A stretch of 64,000 bases of DNA from Ischnura elegans (GCF_921293095.1 NC_060257.1:56580968-56644967); one strand, 5' to 3'. Positions 24,453 through 36,149 are shown, counted from the first letter of the stretch. Notes: generated by a model from the sequence alone, not told the origin. Numbers and translations: made by a program.

Positions 24453-27337
24453 CCCATTAATCCCCAGCGTTGCGTAAACGCAACATTATTGAAGTGAAAT
24501 TATTATAAAAAACCTTTGCTTCAGGATAATTTTTTCTCAGGGTTTCTGAATTCCTGAAATACCATTCGCTCTTTTTCAGTTATTTTTGGAAAAATAATCA
24601 TTAAAATAATAATTTTTATTTTACTTTGAAATTTGCCTATTTCGAGGCGCTGAAGTACTACAAACTTTAAATATTTTTTTACAAAGATTTATTGGGCGAT
24701 CTTGCTAGAGGTAATGTTTTCTCTTAGTTCTAAGCTTCTATATTCATCATGCTTATTTTTTTCACGAACTTTCATCGCTACTGGTATAAATATGGTTGTT
24801 GTAAATAATGTTGCGTTTACGCAACGATGGGAATTCTCTGGTAGACCAGAGGGCTTGTCCCAAAGCATAACGAAAATCGTCAATATGGCTTTTAATCGAC
24901 AACGTAGTCTTTTGGAGGCAGTTTAGATGCATTTTTGGCACTCACAGGTTGTGAGTTTGCATAGTAAAGGGTGAATGGTATCTTGAATTCCAACATGGCC
25001 ATCGGTACGAATTTTACATCGAACACCCTGGTACTTCGTGGAGTCAAACTGTTGCGCGCACACGTGGAACCGATACAGGGCAATGTCATTCCCATGTCGT
25101 TGAGTGAAAGGATTACTTCGTAGACGTTAAATTCAGCTTCAGATGTATTCACTTTCAGAGATTGTAGAATGGGAGGGTGAGAAACCTATTAGTTGAAGCA
25201 GGATTGTGATGGAAGGTGGAGCGTTCCTCTAGTCGCTCATTGGAATTTTCTCCGTGCAATCCTGAGTTACCTATTTTTTCTTCTATCGCTTAGGTGATGT
25301 AAGGCTTATAATCTAGCTTCAGTTGGGTTCGTATCAATGAAATTGTCTTCTGAAATGCATCTTAAATTCTCATCCAGTAATTATATCAATCATACCACAG
25401 TAGTTTTTGCTCGGATTTTTGCTAAATAATTTATTCAGGGGTTTCCTTCAGATTTAAAATTGAAGAAAAATTTATTCGTTATTTCTACACGCCTCAGACG
25501 TATACTTTATAAGAAGCGTCAAGAAGGTAACTGAAGAATGTAAATTGACAGGAGAGGCGATTTATAATATTTTCTTAACTTTGGAACTACAATGGGGATT
25601 ACATCTTCTCAGTTTTTCGAATATTGCAGGAGGTGCTGCAAGGTAAATCATATTTTACTCAAGCAGTATCAAAAGAAAAATCGTCCAGTAAACGCGCACG
25701 CCCAGGTAAAAGATGCAAAGAACAAACAGCGGTTCATCTAAATGTGAAAAAATAGAATCTACCTCTGTAGGAGTCCCGAATTTCTATGTGAAAAAGGGAA
25801 TAGAAACATTTATTACTCAGTATGGAGGCCACTCACCAATTGAGCTCCGTCACTTATTTCTCAGCGGAAAATTAATTGAATTAATTTTGAGCTACTCAAT
25901 AATTACGCTGAGGAGATAAATAACCATATATTTACTCAGAGTGAGGCAGATATAAAAAAATAATTGGAATGGTAATGTTGTCGGGGTATCATATATTATC
26001 ATGATACACAAAGTGATACATTTTTGAAAGTTGGACTTTTTCTCAATAGACTTAACCAAAATTCCATTCAGTTAGGAATTTTCCTAACAAATGGTTCCAT
26101 ATTTCAGGTGGCACACAGCTAAAATGTTCATTCGTGGGGAACAATTTAGAGTAGGTTATACATTGTGATGTCTGGCCTCATCTACAGGCTATCTATATGA
26201 ATTTTTGCCATATGGAGAGGTGGAACTTGAAAGTGATACGCCTAGGATTTGTAAGTTCACTAGAAGAAAGGGTTGTAATAAATTTTCTGAATTTTTTTGT
26301 TAGTCTCCGGAAATTCTTGCCAAGTATTTTGATAATTTCTTCATCAGTTACAATCTATTAGTAAATCTACAAATTATTATCTCTTAAGTGATAATTGTTA
26401 TTTTTCAACGGGAAAAGAAAGAAGAAATCGAACGGAAAACTGCTCACTCAATCTTCGAGAGATTTGACAAAAAAAACCTAACGGGGATTTCTTCTATTCG
26501 TTTGACAGATCAAAAAATATTCTCTTAGTGCGATGGCAGGATAAGTCTGTCATCGCTGTTGCTTTAAATTATGGGAATATGGTACCCATAGTAAGGACGA
26601 AAAGATATTCCCGGAGATTCCCGTAGAAAATCGAAATATTATCAACGATTACAATCAGGGAATGGGAGGGGTAGATTTTCTCAATAATTATGCTATATGC
26701 TACCGTATCCACTTTATGAGCAAAAAATGGAGGTGGCCTCTAGTCCAAAAAGGGGTTGACAGTGCAGTGGTGAATCCGTGGTGATTTTACGCCGAAGTCA
26801 CGGGCAAAGCAATTCCTCAGTTATAATTTCGGTCCGACATCGTAAAACTTTACTGAGACTAGAAATCGTTTCCAATACAATGACTGATGACATTTGGCAT
26901 AAAAATCGGTGTCACCATGCGGGACACCTTAGGAAAAATAACATGTATGTGGGGTTAACCGCAGCATGCCCGTCAAGGTAGAATACGGCATTTCATCCGC
27001 AGGCTACATATAATTCCCGGCGAAGATGTCAAATTTGCAAATCAAGGATAATTATGTTGTTCAAAGCGCTATGGTTCATTCCGAGCAGCATATTATTGAA
27101 CATAACATCAGAAAAGACGATGAAAAATAAAATATGCCACCCAAGTTTTTAAAATTTTTTTTGCTTTTATTTTCCGGAGTTTTCCCAGCGTTGCGTAAAC
27201 GCAACATTATGCAAATCATATATTATGCTGAATATAATAATTTTGTCCGAAAATTAATCTTAATTAGGCCATAACTAACCGTAAAATACGAAATAACCGG
27301 AGTTAAAAGCCCTATGTGCAGTCTGGGGAATAATGGG
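24453..27337 (+). mobile_element. piggyBac element B, complete ends, decayed
   Basis: 2,885 bp bounded by TTAA at 24449-24452 and 27338-27341. Inverted ends are CCCATTAATCCCCAG and CTGGGGAATAATGGG. A palindromic TTGCGTAAACGCAA with the flanks CAGCG and CATTAT occurs next to the left end (about 24468), again at about 24812, and next to the right end (about 27190). It probably serves as a subterminal binding site. It shares its left TTAA with element A. Confidence 0.9.
25560..27120 (+). pseudogene. Broken piggyBac transposase of element B (PGBD3-like)
   Basis: Blocks on the + strand in order: YGGHSPIELRHLFLSGKLIEL (start of the transposase domain), then after frameshifts MFIRGEQFRVGYTL, SSTGYLYEFLPYGEVELES, KYFDNFFISYNLLVNL, SLVRWQDKSVIAVALNYG, YNQGMGGVDFLNN, RIHFMSKKWRWPLV and a C-terminal RRRCQICKSR of the Cys-rich domain. 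The Asp of FDNFF and the first Asp of GGVD are present. The second Asp of the GGVDxxD motif is Asn. A short MAFNRQRSLLEAV at 24884-24925 may be the original N-terminus, because similar MxxRRxLSLxEA starts occur in the family. Many stops; inactive. Confidence 0.85.
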
Positions 27338-27603
27338 TTAAGTATATGTTTTTATGTAGAGCGTTTGAAAATCATTAATCATTCTACCAAATAAAGTTGT
27401 TAAGCATGGAACGGCAACTAAATATTATCTATCGTACAGTGGTTTAAGTTATTTGTGAAAGAGGATACTCCTGCGTCACATGCAAAAGGTTTTGTGCTCT
27501 CATTCATACAAAGTACTGCGTCGAAAAAGCAACTTTGTACGCGCACGAGTGCATAGTTAAATACACTAGTGCATAGTTAAATAAGTATGATAATCGACAT
27601 GAA

Positions 27604-27690
27604 AAAATCATTTGACTAACCTGGGATTCGAACCCGGATATCCCAGATGGCCGGTCAAATATGCTACCAATTATACCTCGAAGCAACCTT
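27604..27690 (-). repeat. tRNA-derived SINE head or tRNA pseudogene
   Basis: On the - strand, A-box-like GGTATAATTGGTAGCA and a perfect B box GGGTTCGAATCCC occur at tRNA-like spacing, but the acceptor strands do not pair. Not an intact tRNA. Confidence 0.65.
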
Positions 27691-27754
27691 TCTCCTTGAA
27701 TATGAAATTCTCCTTTTACTTGTGTCTAAGATTCGCCTAGAAAAAAATTACTTG

Positions 27755-27862
27755 GTAATGTAGCTGACCGGAAATCGGGAGGATCTGGGTTTGAATCGCG
27801 GCTAAGCGAAATGTTTTTTTCGTAGCAAATAACAGTCTTGGTATATATGTATTCTCATTCAT
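27755..27862 (+). repeat. SINE family with GACCGGAAAT head, copy 1
   Basis: GTAGCTGACCGGAAAT, then a B-box-like GGGTTTGAATCGC, then TTTTTTCGTAGCAAAT. The same order occurs at 61975-62110 (TTGACCGGAAAT, GTTCGTATCC, TTTTTTCATAGCAAAT). Confidence 0.65.
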
Positions 27863-30323
27863 GTTAAATAATAGTGGAGTATAAGAACTAAAATTCCCTT
27901 CGGAATTAATAAAATGGGAAACATATCAAGTAGAAGACCTAACTTCAATGCAGGGTTCCATCCCGGAAGGGTCATACAGTGTACTGAGGGGTAGAGAAAA
28001 ATTGATCGGGTAATGCTCCTGAGAAATTTTAGTTTCTTCCCAAAGACTACAACCGCGCTGCGGTGATGTTAGTATCATTCTAAACTGAAGAATTTTTAAT
28101 GAAATTACATTTATTTGTCATAAATTTCTAGACGCATTATTATGCCGAAGAATTTCAACAGTTAAATATAATGAGTCTACCTGATCCTGTGCACTAGTAT
28201 TTTATATGAAGTCTCGCATATTTATATCGCAATGTGGTCGTTTACTCTGACACTAAATCGTAATTTTAGTTAATAATTCGGTCGATGGATGGGCAAAAAA
28301 AACTAACTACCTCGTTCAGTCATTCTCACAAAAATTAGAATTGAAAAATCGCGGAAGTTGCCGCCCACTTCCGAGAAATGTTGCATTCATCATCAGAGTT
28401 TCGGTTCATTACGACCTGTAGTGAGAACCATTCATTGAGAGAATCAATCGCTCAGAAGAGTGTAAGCAGCACGTGAAACAGGTTGTTGGTGAGAGATATA
28501 CCGCGAAGTTAGTTTGCATAACTTCACTCGAGCGAAATAAATATCCCACATTCAAGTTTTATCCGTGTGTATTGTTTGTTTTCTCGTCATTCCTGCTACA
28601 CAAGTAAAATTCTTGCCTTATACTTGTAAAACTGGTTCGCAGGCAGGATCTCGTGTATCTATTTTTTGCATACAACAAGCATATTTACGTAAATAGGAGA
28701 TAGTTAACGATTAAATTCGGTTATCTTGACGTCATCGCTGTATTACATCGACCAAACATCAACCCCTGCTTAGTGATACGGTGGTTCAAGTTCAAATTCT
28801 TTCTTTTGGGTGACTCACGTAATAATTAATAATAGTAATTTTAATGATAAGAATATTTTTATAAGAAAATAAATTTTCGAAGTTTTCCCCCTCGGTTGCA
28901 AGTTATCGAGAAACATATATGTCGGAAATGCAAGACAAATAAACTAGCGTGATACTTTTCATATCGTGTTTTGATGACATAACGGTTACTTTTGAAAATA
29001 TTTAGACACGAAATGAAGATATGCACGTTATATTACCTACTCGGTGAAATATTCATTCTTGATTATCGTCTGCGAGAACTTAAAAGGCAATGGTGTAACC
29101 TAGAATCTAATTGATAATGTGCAGTATATTCTCTATATTCATCTTATTTTCAATGCTTGGTTACAAAAAATTAATATATTATAGTCATAGCCAATACATT
29201 ATCGAGATGTACTTACTTAAAAGCAGTTTCTCCTTCTGCAGTGTAAATAACATCTATTGTTGCAGGTTTGTAATGACTAAAATGGTTAAAATAATTTGAT
29301 AGTCTATTTATTAGCTGCATCACGTTATTAGAGATTTTACGTGGATGAAAATACGTGTCTAAAGATATACAAACTATTATTAATGAAGCACACTTCAAAA
29401 GGATTTATATATTCACCATTATTCCTAGTAATTCTTTTCCACCTTCCCACATAAGATATGCTTCCTCTTTGATTTCCTTTCACTTTCCATGCATAAGAAC
29501 AGAAAACTTGAAAACTCGCGCTAGCCCCGTTTCAAACATGCCGCTCGCAACACAAGAACACAGGGCTTCGGATAATAACGAAAAGAAAACTGTTGGCCTG
29601 CTGGGTCAGACGGGCTTCTTAGGTCGAGGAAAGCATGGAGGAAAAAAAACAGATGGAGGGGACCCAAGAGACGATGGAGGGGAGGTAGTGAGAGAGACTG
29701 CTGTGGGGTGAGAAGCTCTTTCACCGAGAGTGGGGGGTCATACAGCAGCGCCATAGAAGAAAAGATCGTAGGCGCTTGACGTTGAGAAAACACGCTCGGG
29801 AAATTGGGCTATAGCGTGGTTATTACAAAGATCACATTGATAAAACGTATCTTATTTCTAAGAAGAAGGAAGAATGTTCTCATTTCCCAAAAAAAAAAAT
29901 TCAAATCGCGCTTTCTACGTGGTAGAATTACATCGAGAAAACAGGCGTTTTATTGTGTTTTTCAGCGCCAATAACTAATTAACAAATGCTTTTCAAATAT
30001 TTTTTTTTCGCTTGCCGAGAACAATAATCTTAGCTTAAACCATATCCAAAACAAGATCTCTCCAGAGTGTATAATAAGCGAGCAAATGGCGAGCAACCTG
30101 AAGTCTGCAGAGCCGTTTTTCGCGGAGGTATAGAACACCCTTAAGGACCGAATTTCTGTTTGTTTTAACCTATCTCTAAGCGTTTAGGAGATATCGTCCG
30201 TCGTAATGCAATCCCCCCCTAGGGCGCCACCCCGCACCCCGGCACCGCTGAGGTATGTCCCGCACCACTTACTAGAGACTTCCCCTCAACCCCCTCCCCT
30301 CCCTCGGCAAAGACTTTGCTTCT
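27863..30323. other. Stretch without recognised genes
   Basis: No supported gene. 29521-29710 is purine-rich on the + strand with a 118-codon open frame of low complexity that I do not consider coding. Confidence 0.4.
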
Positions 30324-30364
30324 GAACTGAGTTACCCCGTACAGTGTACGGGGTAACTCAGTTC
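30324..30364. repeat. Perfect 19-bp-arm palindrome
   Basis: GAACTGAGTTACCCCGTAC and its exact reverse complement are separated by AGT. A related GGGGTAACTGAGTT lies at about 30510, so this may be the joined ends of small TA-type transposons. Confidence 0.8.
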
Positions 30365-31002
30365 CTCCGCATTACGTTAATGTTGTATAATTTTTTTATT
30401 TCGTCCCTTTGATATTTTTTTGTATTCGTGCTCAACCAGATTGCCGTTATTGAGGCTACGAATGATTTTTTACATTTAAATTGTTGTTGATAACTACAAT
30501 TTTTATTGGTGGGGTAACTGAGTTGTTGGCGGGAAGAAAGGAAAACCTTGTTTGTCATATGAGTGCAGGGTTAAAAATCGAATGCAATAAATTTTATTAC
30601 ATTGTACATAAATACAGTCTCGCCAATATTCTACATCATGGCACCTTTTGACTTGTCTTGTCACAGCATGTTAGTCAGTGTACAGTTACAATAGCAGAGT
30701 ATGAAAGATTTTTGCCATTTCGCACAAAATCAATGTAAAAACCTAAATTTAGCCTACGATTCATTTATAAATTATGAAAAACGAGATGTGATATCATTAA
30801 AAAAGAGAGCCATGGTGTTGAATTACAAGAAAGACTATATGAATTATAAATGGTGTACCTGACATACCCCGCAGTCATTCGCGTAAGTTTTCTAGGCACA
30901 CTCACGGAAGGGTTAAAGACGCTACCTAGGACAAAAACGCCTAGCCTACTCTCACTTAAAATAATGACGAAGTGAATTACCACAAAGCATAGAACACGGT
31001 CT
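30365..31002. other. Stretch without recognised features
   Basis: Apart from the related terminus near 30510 nothing was recognised. Confidence 0.45.
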
Positions 31003-31240
31003 AAAGGCCGTTTTACACGGTACACGGAATTACGCACGTTAGAGCTGTATTAATTTCTAAAATGGCGTGTAATTGCGCGAATGCATGAACGAAATTAGAA
31101 CATGGGCTATTTTGCCGTCTCGCGTCCACGAATTCTCGCATGTGTTCTAGCAATTCACCGCTTTACACGACGCAATTTTGATTGCGCCTTCGCACGTACG
31201 TCAGATTGCGCAATTCCGTGTACCGTGTAAAACGGCCTTT
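31003..31240 (-). mobile_element. MITE family 1, copy B
   Basis: 238 bp, the reverse-oriented twin of 10693-10930, with the same AAAGGCCGTTTTACACGG ends. Confidence 0.9.
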
Positions 31241-31275
31241 ATAGTCGAGAAACTCGCGTCGCTTCGCGCAGGCTC

Positions 31276-31467
31276 GCTAAGGCCGCTAAAAGGCCGCTAA
31301 AAGGCCGTTACACACGGTGAATGAAAATTCGCGAATGAACCGTCATGCGCATGATCATTCAGTGAAAATTAGAACATGTTCTATTTTTCTCGCATAATCC
31401 TGTGAATGATCACGTGACCATTCAGCAGGATCATTCTCACGATCATTCACCGTGTATAGCGGCCTTT
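31276..31467 (+). mobile_element. MITE family 3 (GGCCG...ACGGTGAATG ends) preceded by repeated end stubs
   Basis: The element 31299-31467 starts AAAGGCCGTTACACACGGTGAATG with matching inverted end CATTCACCGTGTATAGCGGCCTTT, and is rich in ATGATCATTC. Just upstream the first 11 bases occur repeatedly (GGCCGCTAAAA at 31281 and 31292). A partial copy lies at 46711-46751. Related to family 1 by the AAAGGCCG start. Confidence 0.8.
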
Positions 31468-31744
31468 GGAATATCCGGAGCCGGCTTCGCCGTCTAATTT
31501 TGTCGGTGTTCGAACAACTTTTGTACGATTTATTGCAAAACTTTCTCTTTTATCCCGCTAAAGTACGATTTTGATCACGGGAGAAATGAAATTTTCTGTT
31601 AGAAAAATGATGACATTTGTTCAAACTAAAAATGTAAATAATTGGAAAATGTTTTCATAAAATATCGTGTAATTCGCAAATATCGTAGGTCGCAACAGAA
31701 GCTGATCACCCAACAATCGGTGCCGGAGTAGCATCTGGTCTTCC

Positions 31745-32011
31745 ATGATCATCAGCGAAGAACTTTTATGCGAATTGGTCAGTGATGTTGAGGGGTTTGC
31801 GGTAATGTACTTAAGAGGGAATAAATATGTTGTCGTTGCTGATTGGCCATGCAATATGTATAAGAGTGAGAGACCCGTTTTTTCGCATGGACAGTTGCAT
31901 GTTGTATTTTATAGAGTTCGCACTGTGCGTGATATTTATGTTTGTGTTAAAGAAAAAGTTACAGTTGACAACATTTTTAATTCTTATATTGTCCTGAAAG
32001 AAGTTTTTTAA
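31745..32011 (+). pseudogene. C-terminal fragment of a PIF1-like (Helitron-type) helicase
   Basis: Helitron rolling-circle transposons carry a PIF1-family 5'-3' helicase. The open frame of 88 residues ends with RPVFSHGQLHVVFYRV, DIYVCVKEK and NSYIVLKEVF. These match the motif VI region (VFSHGQLYVAxSR) and the TxNxVYxEV end of Helitron helicases. In the motif the usual Ser-Arg is Tyr-Arg. Upstream helicase motifs are not recognisable, so this is a decayed tail. Confidence 0.65.
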
Positions 32012-32235
32012 AATGCTTGTCATTATTCAGTAACAGACATCCCTATTGTTCCTACTGGCACCAAAATTTCTCGCCTGTATTGTAATCATGTTTTGTACAT
32101 TTTTGCAAGAAAACAAGAATAAAGAAGAACTTTATGATAAACCGTCTTCTCTATTACCCAATTACATCGCTTCCTTAACATACTTATTCCCTGATAGCGT
32201 GAAAGTACGAAATTTTCGCATGGGTTAACTAGGAT

Positions 32236-32372
32236 CAGTGGCGGAAAAGAAAATTTGTTGGAAATTTTCGTTTCAATCCAGTTCAGATTTTCCCAAAAGA
32301 CTTCTGCGATTTTATATTCTAAGAGGGGGGGGGGCAGCTGTCCCCTTTCTGCCCCCCGTTGGTTACGCTCAT
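32236..32372 (+). repeat. G/C-run repeat with CAGTGGCGGA end (hAT-like MITE)
   Basis: It starts CAGTGGCGGA, contains a run of G and later CCCCCCGTTGGTTACGCTCA. This is the inverted-end style of small hAT elements common in arthropods. Target duplication not clear. Confidence 0.45.
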
Positions 32373-32403
32373 GTTAAAGAATTTCTCATAACGAAAAACG
32401 TCC

Positions 32404-32653
32404 ACTTTTCTCGGCGATTTCCCTCTCGATGGCCATGAATGCAATTGAATTGTGCATCTCGGTGGGCCTCCCCCGCCGCCAATGTAACATGGTGACTAAC
32501 GACCAGGAGGACGTGAAGAATAATGGCCACTGGGCACTCTCGAACGGCTGGCCCAGTTTCGCCACTGCATCAAGTATTATTTGGGGCACCGTGACCAAAA
32601 ACATAACATCTGATGAACCTCCGTCCACAACCCAGGAGATGCTTTCATTTTCC
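32404..32653 (-). other. GC-rich open frame of unknown identity, truncated by a MITE
   Basis: On the - strand an open frame of about 83 residues (including MLHWRRGRPTEMHNSI and a stop after GRFSL) stands out because its base composition and amino-acid mix look coding-like, unlike the AT-rich neighbours. Its upstream part is replaced by MITE copy 32654-33320. I do not recognise the family. It may be a captured or relic exon. Confidence 0.25.
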
Positions 32654-33320
32654 AATAGGGTAGTTTCCTTCATCAAAGAAAACAAAAGGCATTGATGGCG
32701 ATTCGTTACCCACCATTAGTGTATTCATAATACACAAATTATTTGGTTTTTGAAATACCGGTTTAGACGAATGGCAAGGGTCAAATTTTATCCTCATTTG
32801 AAAAAGGCCAGATTGGCGCCCATGCGATTCCACTCCACGTGACGTCACAGGGACCTAGTTTCTACACGAGAGGATAGGAGTTATGCATCGTCAGAGGCTA
32901 CCAATGCATGCATGAGTCACAGAGCTCAGGGAAACATGTCTTAATAATCACCTATTAAAACTGGCTAAGGTCGGAAAGTTTTCTTCGCTTGATAAGTTAT
33001 TAATAAACCTTTTTTAAGCCATGCGCTACCAGACAGGAAGGTACTCAGCTACCCGTTAGCATCCTGCGTCCTATCAGCGCTCAGAGCCTCGATCAAGGTC
33101 ACCTACCAGGCGGGAGGGGGAACCAGAAATGCGTCGTACGGACTTTTTCCCTTCATTCCTACTTACGCGTCGCGTTTTCGCGCGCTTGAAATTTTTCACT
33201 TTTCATTTGATCGCGAAAAATAGATATCGTCATTTAAAAATCTAAAAGCGTGAAATACGTACTCCAGGAGTAATAATCTTTCGATTTAGGCAATAAAAAA
33301 TAATAGGAAACCACCCTATT
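32654..33320 (+). mobile_element. MITE family 2, copy 1
   Basis: 667 bp, AATAGGGTAGTTTCC to GGAAACCACCCTATT, nearly identical to copies 2, 3 and R. Confidence 0.9.
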
Positions 33321-33502
33321 ATGATAGGTAATAAACTTTGTCCTTTCCGAACTAGGTGTTGAAATAGGAGAAGGCATAAAACTTTAGCATGTTTCAGAAT
33401 ATGTGGATATGAAGCATGATTCAGAATGAGTGGATATGATGGAGAATGTAGAATGATATTAAGTCCTTGGAGTTTGGGCCAAAAATGCAAAAGTGATTTG
33501 TC

Positions 33503-33532
33503 TACGTTTCGGTTTATTTAAACCATCCTCAG
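33503..33532 (-). ncRNA. Hammerhead-like motif b
   Basis: On the - strand: CTGAGGA, T, perfect hairpin GGTTT-AAAT-AAACC, GAAA, then ACGT-type self-complementary bases and a GTA triplet. No stem I pairing was seen. Confidence 0.45.
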
Positions 33533-33595
33533 TGCTTACCTATTTTTACACGATTGCTTATTTATATTTATTATAACTGCCTAGTACCTATCCAT

Positions 33596-34261
33596 AATAG
33601 GGTAGTTTCCTTCATCAAAGAAAACGAAAGGCATTCGTTGCGATTCGTTACCCAATATTTGTGTATTCATAATATAAAAATTATTTGGTTTTAGAAATAC
33701 CGGTTTAGACGAATGGCAAGGGTCAATTTTATCCTCATTTGAAAAAGGCCAGATTTTCGTCCATGCGATGCCACTCCACGTGACGTCACAGGGACCTAGT
33801 TTCTATACGAGTAGATAGGAGTTTTACATCGTCTGAGATTACCAATGCATGCATGAGGCACAGAGCTCAGGGAAACATGTCTTAATAATCACCTATTATA
33901 ACTGGCTAAGGTCGGAAAGTTTTCTTCGTTTGATAAGGTATTAATAATGCTTATTTAAGCCAAGCGCTACCAGGTAGCAGGGTACTCTGCTACCTGCTAG
34001 CATCCTGCGTCGTATCAGCGCTCAAAGCCTCGCCCCAAGGTCACCCCACTTGCGGCAGCGGGAACCAGAACGACGTCAAACGGAGATTTTCCGGCATTCA
34101 TACTTAGCCGTCGCGTTTTCGCGCGCTTGAAAATTTTCACTTATCATTCAATCGCGAAAAATAGATATCGTCATTAAAAATCCAATAGCGTGAAATACGT
34201 ACTCCAGGAGTAATAATCTTTCGATTTAGATAATAAAAAAATAATAGGAAACCACCCTATT
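33596..34261 (+). mobile_element. MITE family 2, copy 2
   Basis: 666 bp, same orientation as copy 1 and only 275 bp from it. A 1-bp deletion breaks the recurring open frame, which argues that the frame is not a gene. Confidence 0.9.
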
Positions 34262-34342
34262 ATCGCGTTACTGTTTCAATGCAAGCAGGCAGAAATGCTG
34301 TATGTGATCAAGTAATTAAATAAATAAATAACTTAAATTTCA

Positions 34343-34420
34343 AAAATAGATTTAAAGAAGTGATGGACATGGTGGGTGAGGAGAGGCAGCTTTTAGATGA
34401 GAGTGTGCCATGATTGCAAC
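34343..34420 (+). repeat. LINE 3'-end fragment
   Basis: GTGATGGACATGGTGGGTGAGGAG... repeats the sequence at 35060 and encodes the DMVGE(E)RQLLDE block of the LINE C-terminus. Confidence 0.55.
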
Positions 34421-34448
34421 ATCTTGTTAATGGAGAATGTAGAGGGTG

Positions 34449-34526
34449 TAAAGACCGATTTACACGGGGCAAGTAATTGTACAATCTGACATATGTGCGA
34501 AGGCTCAGTCAAAATTGCGTCTCGTG
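34449..34526 (+). mobile_element. MITE family 1, 5' half copy
   Basis: AAGACCGATTTACACGG followed by AATCTGACATATGTGCG and CAAAATTGCGTC as in 10693-10770; the copy then stops abruptly. Confidence 0.75.
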
Positions 34527-34994
34527 GCCTAGCCCCATAGCGAGCGGGCAAGAAGCTACGCATGAGTAATAGGTTTATCGGGTCACCAGGAAACCTTATA
34601 TTATTAATGTTGGCAAAGTTTCTTTGTGAAGGGCGAAATTTGGAAAAGTATGAGATCAAAGAAGAGTTCCATAATACGATTCAGAAAACATTCGCAAAAA
34701 ATGATAAATGCGATAGAATTTGAACATAAGATGAAAAATTTATGAGTTGACAAGGCTTAAATTGAAAATTCGCATTTTTATAAAGGATCTTGTGGCGATG
34801 ATTTTGAAGCAGAGGAAAAATGTTGAATAATGCGAGGACATATCTCATCTCCGTCCGTGCAAGTCCGTCAGTATAAAGTCCGCGCACGCTAGTCATGAGT
34901 TTGTGAAGTCATCAAATTATCTGCGAAAGGATTAAGCCAGTCGATATTTTATGCTTGCTACGGTACATGTGCGGAGAGTTTGGCTCTATTTCTT

Positions 34995-35420
34995 TTTGAA
35001 ACTATAGGCGAAGAATGGAAAAGGTGAAGTGGACGGAGAGGAGGAGGAACGACTAAGTGCTGGACATGGTGGGTGAGGCAGCTTTTAGATGAGATACGTG
35101 GGAGACAGAAGGTATGGATGGAGGGAGTACTTAGTGGGGAGGGGATGTTGAAAACGGTGTCAGAGGGTAGAATGTTAGCTAAACGGGGGTGGGGAAGGAA
35201 AATAAATAGGATTTTTAGATGGAATAAAGGGGAGTAGGCCTTATTGTGAATTGAAGAGGGAAGTGCTTGAAGGAAGGGGAGGCTCCCAGAATTCTTCTTA
35301 GGTACTCGAAGGAAACGGTGTTAGATGGTAGAATGTTAAATAAACGAAGGACGGGAAGGAAAAGAATAGAATTTTTAGATAGAATAAAGCGGAGTATGCC
35401 TTACCTTAATCGGTAGCATA
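34995..35420 (+). pseudogene. LINE C-terminal remnants, partly duplicated
   Basis: Blocks such as KVRWTERRRN, LDEIRERQKVWMEGVLSGEG and SEGRMLAKRGWGRK match the C-terminal tail of the insect LINEs whose reverse transcriptase is seen at 20090-20590. The last part (from GGAAACGGTGTTAGATGG near 35318) is a second, diverged copy. Confidence 0.65.
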
Positions 35421-36149
35421 CTTTAATAATAATATAATAAATGATAATTGGTTGGAAAGCGCATTTCGCATGAAGTAAGAAAGTGATCATAGCACAAGAA
35501 GAGTAGGGGAACAGTTTAACCTTTCAAGCGTAAGAGAAAGAGAGATTGAAGTCTGGAAAATTACTCTTCCTACTCTTGTTTGAAAGGAGACACACTCGAA
35601 ACCTTCAAACTGGTCACGATTCTCTCCAAAAGTGCCCAATCCGACAGATTAGTCCACTGCAGAGGGTCGTAATCGTGTAATCACGGAGTTTTGGAACCTT
35701 CGGGTCCACTTTGGTAGAAAATTAAAAGAATAAGATGTTTTTCCACGCAATATGATGCGAAGCGAGTGGTAATCATTTTTTCAGCTAACCTTTCGCCTTT
35801 TTTACAATTTCTGTAAATAGAATAACAATTTAAAAAATCAAAATTCACCGAATCTAGAAAAATATCATATTTTTAACATTATATTAACACTTTTTGAACA
35901 TAATATGAAACTTTTATTAGCTAAAAAGACTTAAATTAAATATTTAACACTCCAAATAACTCCTCAATGAAAATAACTTAATTGGTTATAAATTTCTTAG
36001 AATTTTAAATAAGAGTCTAATATACTTTTTAAATTTACTATATTGAAATGAGTAGTAAAATAATACTTGTACTATTTTACAGCCTTCCTGGTAACCAGCA
36101 GACGATCAGACTTGGGTGATTTAGAGACCATTATGATATATCAGATATA
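35421..36149. other. Stretch without recognised genes
   Basis: AT-rich; no gene or repeat identified. Confidence 0.45.

Noticed and set aside
27604-27690. Candidate tRNA gene
   Set aside because: A and B boxes are present but the acceptor stem does not pair, so it is kept only as a SINE or pseudogene.
28386-28420. CTGATGATG next to GAAAC on the - strand
   Set aside because: The order is GAAAC before CTGATGA without a hairpin between, so it does not fit the hammerhead-like syntax.
29355-29711. 118-codon open frame on the + strand
   Set aside because: Low-complexity purine-rich second half, no recognisable domain, and no splice or promoter context.
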